Below are positions 4,438-9,285 of a stretch of 9,285 nucleotides of DNA, piece after piece. The position numbers and the translations under genes were made by a program. This DNA is from an uncultured Eubacteriales bacterium (GTDB taxonomy: Bacteria > Bacillota > Clostridia > Christensenellales > Borkfalkiaceae): NCBI GenBank assembly GCA_905211955.1, contig CAJMCT010000038.1:1-9285 (forward strand). Direction: 5' to 3'. Every line of letters begins with the position of its first letter. Position 1 is the first letter of the stretch. Under the pieces are notes generated by a model that made no database searches, had not been told where the DNA came from, and saw only the letters and a list, made by a program, of their open reading frames with translations.

Positions 4438-5195
4438 ACCACCGAGTTGTCTTGCAAGGTGTAGCCCTTAATAACGTTGCCGTCTTCTCCGTAAAAGCAC
4501 ATGGTTGCGCCGTCTTTAATATACCCTACGGGGATATTGGAAAATACTGCTCCGCCAACTTCGGTATAAGCGTAGTCTATTCCGCTCAATATGGTTTTGA
4601 AGTTATCGCAATGGGTAATCTCTACGTCGTATTTTGACGTTTCTTCATTTAAGGTTAAAGAAGTGACCGTGCCGTCGCAAGGCGAATAAACGCTTCCCGA
4701 TGCGGTTATGTCCATAACCCCGTCTACTACGCTGACGTTTTCGCTCTTTGCTACGGGAAGAACGGGCGCAAAGTCAGAATAAATTCTATTGTCAACCGTT
4801 TGGGTTATTTCTTGCTCTTGGCTAAATGCGTTTTTGAAAAACACGTTAAGCCCACTGTTAGGCATAAACGCATTGGTTAAAAATATAGTCGCAACCAAAA
4901 CACCTATGGCTAAAAGTTGCGCACCAACTACGCTTACCTTTATCTTCCCACTCTTTAAGCGCTTGAAAAAACTTTGTTTTTCATTTTCTTGAATTTCGGG
5001 AAGTTCCATTTCTAACTGTTCGGCTTTTAATTCGGTTTCGTCGTTAATTTTATTAATAAGTTTAGTCTTTACCGCTTCGGTATTTACCGACCTTTTTTTA
5101 GCAGTCGGTCTTTTTTTGGAGTTTTGTTTGTACGTTATAGTACAAGTACTCGTTGGAATATCCAACATTTCGGCATACTGTAATTTTTCGTTCAT
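4425..5195 (-). CDS. spoIVFA: Membrane-anchored degenerate LytM/M23 protein, SpoIVFA-like
   Basis: This is probably the regulatory partner of the M50 protease. In Bacillus SpoIVFA holds SpoIVFB in a complex and is cleaved during sporulation signalling. The product is 256 residues. It has a charged, Lys-rich cytoplasmic N-terminus (1-85, no recognised domain), one transmembrane segment (about 86-108, VSVVGAQLLAIGVLVATIFL), a linker, and a C-terminal M23/LytM-like fold from about 165. That fold includes VYSPCDGTVTSL (169-180), VEITHCDNFKTILSGID (191-207) and VFSNIPVGYIKDGATM (217-232). The usual HxxxD and terminal HxH zinc ligands are absent (TMCFYG where hLHFE is expected), so it should not be an active peptidase, as is true of SpoIVFA. 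The ATG at 5193-5195 is preceded by a weak AGG. It overlaps the protease gene by 13 bases. The assignment rests on architecture and partner; the N-terminus is unlike anything I recognise. Confidence 0.75.
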   Translation of the reverse strand: MNEKLQYAEMLDIPTSTCTITYKQNSKKRPTAKKRSVNTEAVKTKLINKINDETELKAEQLEMELPEIQENEKQSFFKRLKSGKIKVSVVGAQLLAIGVLVATIFLTNAFMPNSGLNVFFKNAFSQEQEITQTVDNRIYSDFAPVLPVAKSENVSVVDGVMDITASGSVYSPCDGTVTSLTLNEETSKYDVEITHCDNFKTILSGIDYAYTEVGGAVFSNIPVGYIKDGATMCFYGEDGNVIKGYTLQDNSVVWAV

Positions 5196-5259
5196 ACTTC
5201 TTACCTGTCCTTTGGGTTTTTGTATAAATATACGAAGGTTTCTCAGGTTTTAGAACGGT

Positions 5260-5300
5260 TTTTTGAGACAAATATTTTAGTTGCTTTTTGCGACAAACAT
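5260..5300 (+). repeat. Direct repeat pair in the promoter region of the acyltransferase gene
   Basis: TTTTTGAGACAAATAT (5260-5275) and TTTTTGCGACAAACAT (5285-5300) match at 14 of 16 positions, with a 25-base start-to-start distance. The second copy fills most of the spacer of the candidate promoter at 5281-5310; the first lies just upstream. The layout could be a pair of regulator binding sites in this divergent intergenic region, but T- and A-rich repeats also arise by chance here. Confidence 0.4.
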
Positions 5301-5310
5301 ATGGTAAAAT
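5281..5310 (+). promoter_or_regulatory. Candidate promoter for the acyltransferase gene
   Basis: TTGCTT (5281-5286), an 18-base spacer and TAAAAT (5305-5310) form a moderate sigma-A-type promoter. It lies 28 bases before the GTG start, with an AAAGGA Shine-Dalgarno at 5325-5330. The -35 is imperfect, so activity may depend on an activator or be low. No convincing promoter was found for the divergent SpoIVFA-like gene in the same interval. Confidence 0.5.
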
Positions 5311-5338
5311 GTTTCTAATAAAATAAAGGACTAACAAA

Positions 5339-6667
5339 GTGAAACTAAATTTAAGAAAAAAACTTCAAGAAAAGAAAGGAAAACCGGTAAACGGTTTTTT
5401 TTATAAAACATTATACAACGTGGTTTTGAAGCCGTTTTTGCTTCGCCCGATGAACGTTTCGGTTATAGATAACGTAAACGTTAAAAAATTAAAGGGCCCG
5501 TTTATAGTCGTATCTAATCACACTTCGCGCTGTGATTATATTTACGTATCAAGAGCGCTTTATCCACACAAAATAAACTACGTTGCGTCTTACACTGAAT
5601 TTCACCGTAAGCACTTGCACGGCATTTTCTCTATCGCAAGGGTTATCCCTAAGAAAAACTTCGTTTCCGATATCCACGCGATTAAAGAAGTTTTACAAGT
5701 CGTAAAAGCAGGCGGAAACGTTGCCCTTTTCCCTGAAGGAAAGTCTAGCATATCAGGGACCAACCAACCTTGTATGATTGGTACGGGCAAACTATTTAAG
5801 CACTGCAATCTTCCGGTTATTAGCACCACTATTCGCGGTGGATATATGTCTAACACACAGTGGAACATTAAAAACCGCCCCGGAAAAGTTGAAGTGGAAG
5901 TAAACCTTTTATTTTCTGCGGAAGACACGCAAAAGTTAACCACTTACGAATTAGAAGAAAGATTTAACCAAGCAACCTATCAAGACGATTTTGAGTGGAA
6001 TAGAGAGCGTCGTATTAAATATAAAGGAAACGATACGGTTGCCAATAAACTTGAAGAGCACTTATTTCTTTGTCCTAAGTGCGGAAAAGAACTTACCATG
6101 CACGGTGATAAAAACGTATTTTCTTGCACTGCGTGCGGAAACGGTGCGCGCATTAACGAATACTACGACCTTATCCCCTTAGACGAAACTTGCGTTATCC
6201 CTAAAACCTTAAGGGTTTGGTATGAACTTCAAAGAAGAAAGGTTTACCGCGAAATTAAATCTAACCCAAATTTTACCATGACCGAAAAAGTTAAACTCGG
6301 ATTTTTACCCGTAGACCACTATATCGACAAAGAACATACGAGTGAAATTCACGGCGAAGGCACGCTAACTTTAACGAGAGAGTTCTTGTCCTTTGACGGA
6401 ACGGTAGACGGCAAGCCGTACTCTTTTAATCAGAGCGTATTAAACGTTCCTTCTCTTATGCTTGAAACCGATTCTTCTTACTTTGGCGCTTTTATCGACG
6501 GAGAATACCACGAATTCCACCCACAAACAAAGATTACTACCAAGTGGGTTTTGGCGGCGGAAGAGTGCCACCGTTTAGCCGGCGGTAAATGGCAAAACAC
6601 CTTAAAAGAACAACAGTGGATTTACGAAGACGATAAACCCACCGATAAAGAAAATTATTATCTATAA
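5339..6667 (+). CDS. PlsC-type acyltransferase fused to a zinc ribbon and an unassigned C-terminal domain
   Basis: This is likely an acyltransferase of the lysophosphatidate acyltransferase (PlsC/LPLAT) superfamily, moving an acyl chain onto a glycerophospholipid or related acceptor at the membrane. The product has 442 residues, well above the roughly 200-250 of plain PlsC. Residues about 20-200 form the catalytic domain, with SNHTSRCDY (59-67; H61-x4-D66), VIPKKN (102-107) and the FPEG motif at 131-134. A four-cysteine ribbon follows: CPKC (245-248) and CTAC (263-266). The remainder (about 280-442) has no family I recognise. Its part GEGTLTLTREFLSFDG (339-354) looks beta-rich, perhaps PH- or GRAM-like. 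There is no obvious transmembrane helix; a basic N-terminus may aid membrane contact. The start codon is GTG (5339-5341), supported by AAAGGA 8 bases upstream. The gene is monocistronic, ending in a strong terminator. The substrate is unknown. Confidence 0.85.
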   Translation: MKLNLRKKLQEKKGKPVNGFFYKTLYNVVLKPFLLRPMNVSVIDNVNVKKLKGPFIVVSNHTSRCDYIYVSRALYPHKINYVASYTEFHRKHLHGIFSIARVIPKKNFVSDIHAIKEVLQVVKAGGNVALFPEGKSSISGTNQPCMIGTGKLFKHCNLPVISTTIRGGYMSNTQWNIKNRPGKVEVEVNLLFSAEDTQKLTTYELEERFNQATYQDDFEWNRERRIKYKGNDTVANKLEEHLFLCPKCGKELTMHGDKNVFSCTACGNGARINEYYDLIPLDETCVIPKTLRVWYELQRRKVYREIKSNPNFTMTEKVKLGFLPVDHYIDKEHTSEIHGEGTLTLTREFLSFDGTVDGKPYSFNQSVLNVPSLMLETDSSYFGAFIDGEYHEFHPQTKITTKWVLAAEECHRLAGGKWQNTLKEQQWIYEDDKPTDKENYYL

Positions 6668-6674
6668 AATATAA

Positions 6675-6706
6675 AACACGCAATCAAACGATTGCGTGTT
6701 TTTTTT
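6675..6706. terminator. Bidirectional intrinsic terminator between convergent genes
   Basis: AACACGCAATC (6675-6685), loop AAAC, and GATTGCGTGTT (6690-6700) form a perfect 11-bp stem followed by TTTTTT (6701-6706). It lies 7 bases after the acyltransferase stop codon. On the minus strand the same stem is followed by TTATATTTTAT, with further T residues in the stem end, so it can also end the apgM transcript, whose stop codon is at 6712-6714. Confidence 0.93.
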
Positions 6707-6711
6707 AGTTT

Positions 6712-7926
6712 TTAGCCTTTAAGGAATTTTTGCATTAGCAATACGCCGTTTTCGATATAGTTTTTAGTGCTTTCGGCATTTTCTTCGTCGTATTTTTTTG
6801 CAATCTTTCCGTCAAAGTTTTTATTGCTTTTATAGATTAAGTAAGGAACGGGATTTGCGCAGTGCGTTTTTGTTGCAATTGGCGTTGGGTGATCGGGGCA
6901 AACCAAAATAGCATAATCTTCGCCCATATTTTTAAGTTCCGAAATCACAGGTCCTACTACGAGTTTATCAATTTGCTCGATAGAAAAAATCTTATGTTCT
7001 AAATCACCGTGATGCCCACACTCATCGGGGGCTTCCATGTGGATATAGCAAAAATCGTTGCCGTTTTTTAGGCTTTCTATACAAGCGTTTGCCTTACCCG
7101 TAAAGTTGGTGTCATAATTACCCGTTGCACCTTCTACTTCTATAACGTCCATACCGGTAAGTTTGCCTATACCTTTAAGCAAGTCTACTGCGGAAATCAT
7201 ACTTCCCTTTATTCCGTACCTATCGTAAAAGCTTTGAAGCGCAGGCTTAGTGCCTTCTCCCCAGAACCAAAGTGAGTTTGCGGGATTTTTTCCGTCTTTA
7301 ATTCTCTTTAAGTTTACGGGGTGGTCTTTTAAGAGTTCGCAAGACCTTTTCATAAGTTTTAAGTACTCTTTACCTTGCTCGCTTTGCGGAAGTTTATCTT
7401 TTACGGGCTTTCCTGTAAAGTCGTGTGGGGGTATTAGGTCGCCAGCGACAGTTCCGTTTTCTACGACTAAGCAATGACGATAACTAATGCCTGCGTAAAG
7501 TTTATACTTTTCATCGTTTAAGTGCTTTGCCAAGTATTCTATAAGTTCTTTTGCTTCGGCTGTTGAAATCTCGCCAGCGCTATAATCTATCATAGTTTTA
7601 TCTTCAAAGTTATCTTCGTTAGATAGCGTGACTAAGTTGGCGCGAGCGGTGACGAAAGAATCTAAAAGTTCAATGCCGATGCTCGCTGCTTCTAATGGAG
7701 AGCGCCCCGTGTAGCACTCTTTGGGGTCGTAGCCCAAAACCGAAAGGTTTGCTACGTCAGAGCCCGGTTTCATACCGTCCGGAATAGTCTTGCAAAGCCC
7801 TACTTCCGAATATGCGCAAAGCCCGTCTATATTAGGTTTGTTCGCTACGGCAAGCGGGGTTTTTCCGTTTAATGCTTCTTGGCAATAATCCGCCATGCCG
7901 TCGCCTAAAATTACTACGTATTTCAT
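6712..7926 (-). CDS. apgM: Cofactor-independent phosphoglycerate mutase, archaeal ApgM type
   Basis: This is a metal-dependent enzyme of the alkaline phosphatase superfamily, predicted to interconvert 3- and 2-phosphoglycerate in glycolysis without 2,3-bisphosphoglycerate. The product is 404 residues, normal for ApgM. It shows ILGDGMADY (6-14, metal ligand D9) and KPGSDVANLSVLGYDP (53-68, S56 the likely phospho-acceptor). It also has GRSPLEAASIGIEL (74-87), HMEAPDECGHHGD (296-308) and CPDHPTPIATKTHCANP (343-359), which supply the remaining metal ligands. The ATG at 7924-7926 is chosen because GGAG lies 6 bases upstream; a TTG four codons earlier would place the Shine-Dalgarno inside the gene. 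ATG overlaps the TGA of ung as ATGA. A closely related subfamily has been proposed to be a homoserine kinase; no threonine-pathway gene is nearby, so the mutase role is preferred but not proven. Confidence 0.87.
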   Translation of the reverse strand: MKYVVILGDGMADYCQEALNGKTPLAVANKPNIDGLCAYSEVGLCKTIPDGMKPGSDVANLSVLGYDPKECYTGRSPLEAASIGIELLDSFVTARANLVTLSNEDNFEDKTMIDYSAGEISTAEAKELIEYLAKHLNDEKYKLYAGISYRHCLVVENGTVAGDLIPPHDFTGKPVKDKLPQSEQGKEYLKLMKRSCELLKDHPVNLKRIKDGKNPANSLWFWGEGTKPALQSFYDRYGIKGSMISAVDLLKGIGKLTGMDVIEVEGATGNYDTNFTGKANACIESLKNGNDFCYIHMEAPDECGHHGDLEHKIFSIEQIDKLVVGPVISELKNMGEDYAILVCPDHPTPIATKTHCANPVPYLIYKSNKNFDGKIAKKYDEENAESTKNYIENGVLLMQKFLKG

Positions 7927-8591
7927 AAATTGCTCCAATCAATAGGTGTTTTGTCGTTTTTAATTAGGTATTCGTTTGCCTTTACAAAATGTCCCGAACC
8001 GAAAAACCCGTTATATGCGGATAATGGGCTTGGGTGTGCGCTTTCTAATATCAAGTGCTTTTCTTTGTCGATAAGCACTTTTTTACTTCTTGCGTTTGCG
8101 CCCCATAAAATAAATACCACGTTTTGCTTTTTCTCTGAAATGGTTTTAATAATGCCGTCGGTAAATTCTTCCCAACCCTTTCCTTTATGAGAATTTGCTT
8201 GGTGTTCTCTAACGGTAAGGCAGGTATTTAGAAGTAGCACACCTTGGCGCGCCCAACCGCTTAAATCACCGCTACTTGGGGGTTGCATACCAACTTCAGC
8301 ATTGAGTTCCTTATAAATATTGACGAGTGAAGGCGGAACTTTTTCGCCCTTAGGGACTGAAAACGCAAGCCCCATCGCTTGCCCTTTTTCATGATAAGGG
8401 TCTTGCCCTAAAATTACCACCTTTACGTCTTTAAAAGGGGTAAGTTTCATACTATTAAATATGTTATACATATCGGGGTAAACGGTATGATTAGAATACT
8501 CTTTTTTTAAAAACTCTCTAAGGTTTATATAACTTTGGCTTTCGAAAAGACCTTCTAAAAGTTCGTCCCACTCTTTAGTGATTTTTATCAT
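7923..8591 (-). CDS. ung: Uracil-DNA glycosylase, family 1
   Basis: This enzyme removes uracil from DNA, starting base-excision repair of deaminated cytosine or misincorporated dUMP. The product is 222 residues, typical for bacterial Ung. It has the catalytic water-activating motif GQDPYHEKGQAMGLAFSVP (62-80, D64) and PPSLVNIYKEL (86-96). It also has LLLNTCLTVREHQANSHKGKGW (119-140, uracil-binding N122) and the DNA-intercalating loop HPSPLSA (186-192, H186). All key residues are present. The ATG at 8589-8591 has AAGG only 4 bases upstream, a tight spacing. It is first in a two-gene unit with apgM (4-base ATGA overlap) and divergent from mntP. I found no promoter for it that would leave the Shine-Dalgarno in the transcript. 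Confidence 0.98.
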   Translation of the reverse strand: MIKITKEWDELLEGLFESQSYINLREFLKKEYSNHTVYPDMYNIFNSMKLTPFKDVKVVILGQDPYHEKGQAMGLAFSVPKGEKVPPSLVNIYKELNAEVGMQPPSSGDLSGWARQGVLLLNTCLTVREHQANSHKGKGWEEFTDGIIKTISEKKQNVVFILWGANARSKKVLIDKEKHLILESAHPSPLSAYNGFFGSGHFVKANEYLIKNDKTPIDWSNL

Positions 8592-8616
8592 ATTACCTTA
8601 ATAATATCATTTTATT

Positions 8617-8645
8617 TTGACAAAAGCAATATAATTTATTATAAT
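8617..8645 (+). promoter_or_regulatory. Consensus sigma-A promoter for mntP
   Basis: TTGACA (8617-8622), a 17-base spacer and TATAAT (8640-8645) match the consensus at every position. A second TATAAT at 8630-8635 lacks a matching -35. Transcription should begin near 8651-8653, only 8-10 bases before the ATG at 8661. The AAGG Shine-Dalgarno (8651-8654) would then be the very 5' end of the mRNA. Confidence 0.88.
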
Positions 8646-8660
8646 AACTCAAGGTTTAAT

Positions 8661-9251
8661 ATGAATATTTTAGACGTAATACTTATAGGCTTAGCGCTCG
8701 CAATGGATGCGTTTGCGCTAACAATTGCAAACTGCACCACGTATAAAAACTGTTTAACAAAGAAAAAGGCTTGGTCAATGCCCATTGCTTTTTCTTTGTT
8801 CCAGTTTATCATGCCCGTAATCGGTTTTTACCTTGGCCATCTTATCACCAAAGAAATAAACACGGTAGCCGGATACGTCACTTTTGCCGTATTTTTTATT
8901 TTAGCGGGAAAGATTGTATTCGACAACCTAAAAGAACTACGCAAGGATAAAGAAATCACCGAAACACACGACACGCATTGCAACTTTTTTTCTTTTAAGA
9001 TTTTAATAGTGCAAGCGGTTGCAACTAGTATAGACGCATTTTTAATCGGTGCTACAAAGTTTGCCTTTTCCCTTTCTCACCCCTTCTTTGCTTCACTTGC
9101 GGTTGGTGGAATAACCTTTTTAATCGTTGCCTCCGCTTTATTTATAGGAAAAGGGCTTGGCAAAGCATTAGGAAAATTTGCCGAGTGGACGGGTGCAATA
9201 ATTCTTTTTTCGCTCGCAATAAAAGAACTTATACAAGCAATTATTGGCTAA
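8661..9251 (+). CDS. mntP: Manganese efflux pump MntP
   Basis: This is an inner-membrane exporter that lowers cytoplasmic Mn2+ and protects against manganese overload. The product is 196 residues, near the family's usual 180-190. Two internally related halves each carry an acidic membrane motif: GLALAMDAFALTIANC (10-25, D16) and VATSIDAFLIGATKF (120-134, D125). About six transmembrane helices are evident (roughly 3-23, 40-60, 68-90, 112-132, 142-162, 174-194), with a charged, His-containing loop KDKEITETHDTHCNF at 95-109. In the first motif of MntP homologues the residues after MDAFA are usually VS rather than LT, a mild variation. The ATG at 8661 has AAGG 6 bases upstream. Many mntP genes are preceded by a yybP-ykoY manganese riboswitch; here there is no room for one. 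No terminator is seen before the window ends. Confidence 0.95.
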   Translation: MNILDVILIGLALAMDAFALTIANCTTYKNCLTKKKAWSMPIAFSLFQFIMPVIGFYLGHLITKEINTVAGYVTFAVFFILAGKIVFDNLKELRKDKEITETHDTHCNFFSFKILIVQAVATSIDAFLIGATKFAFSLSHPFFASLAVGGITFLIVASALFIGKGLGKALGKFAEWTGAIILFSLAIKELIQAIIG

Positions 9252-9285
9252 CAAAAATTAAATAAAAAATAAACATTTGAAAATA

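Noticed and set aside
5098..5337. A 79-residue minus-strand frame overlapping the start of the SpoIVFA-like gene
   Set aside because: It is out of frame with the real gene, runs through the promoter region and resembles no protein family.
8601..8629. Minus-strand promoter TTGCTT-17-TATTAT for ung
   Set aside because: It would start RNA about 3 bases before the ATG and remove the Shine-Dalgarno; the A/T-rich sequence makes such matches common.
8592..8660. yybP-ykoY manganese riboswitch before mntP
   Set aside because: The whole interval is 69 bases of A/T-rich promoter sequence with no matching paired elements.

Overview
The window reads as a core chromosomal segment of a low-G+C Bacillota (Firmicutes), most likely an uncultured Clostridia-type lineage. 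The evidence is the gene order rpmG-secE-nusG-rplK-rplA-rplJ-rplL, a rpmG product of the zinc-binding type, strong AGGAGG-type Shine-Dalgarno sites, consensus sigma-A promoters, intrinsic terminators, an L10-leader-like attenuator and a SpoIVFA/SpoIVFB-like pair that points to a spore-forming ancestry. No mobile element, CRISPR array, tRNA or rRNA is visible.

Region 1 (1-3450, minus strand) is the ribosomal-protein/transcription block. It is read right to left: rpmG, secE, nusG, rplK, rplA, rplJ and the first 76 codons of rplL, which runs off the left edge. A strong promoter precedes rpmG. A second promoter, consensus in both boxes, sits directly after the rplA stop codon and drives rplJ-rplL through an L10-leader-like RNA ending in an intrinsic attenuator. 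Two RNA hairpins with the same asymmetric 2x7 internal loop lie just upstream of the Shine-Dalgarno sites of rplK and rplA. They look like duplicate binding sites for ribosomal protein L1.

Region 2 (3553-5195, minus strand) holds an overlapping gene pair: a membrane-anchored, degenerate LytM/M23 protein (SpoIVFA-like) followed by an M50 intramembrane metalloprotease (SpoIVFB-like). In sporulating Bacillota this pair controls pro-sigma-K processing.

Region 3 (5339-6706, plus strand) carries a single gene for a PlsC-type acyltransferase fused to a four-cysteine zinc ribbon and an unassigned C-terminal region. It starts with GTG. A strong hairpin terminator, usable from both sides, separates it from the next gene.

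Region 4 (6712-8591, minus strand) is a translationally coupled ung-apgM pair (uracil-DNA glycosylase, then a cofactor-independent phosphoglycerate mutase-family enzyme) overlapping as ATGA.

Region 5 (8617-9251, plus strand) is mntP, a manganese efflux pump, with a consensus promoter and an extremely short leader. No intergenic gap exceeds about 200 bases. Most of the window is conventional core genome. The points worth a second look are the RNA regulatory elements of the ribosomal block, the acyltransferase architecture, the location of the SpoIVF-like pair, and some small promoter-region oddities.
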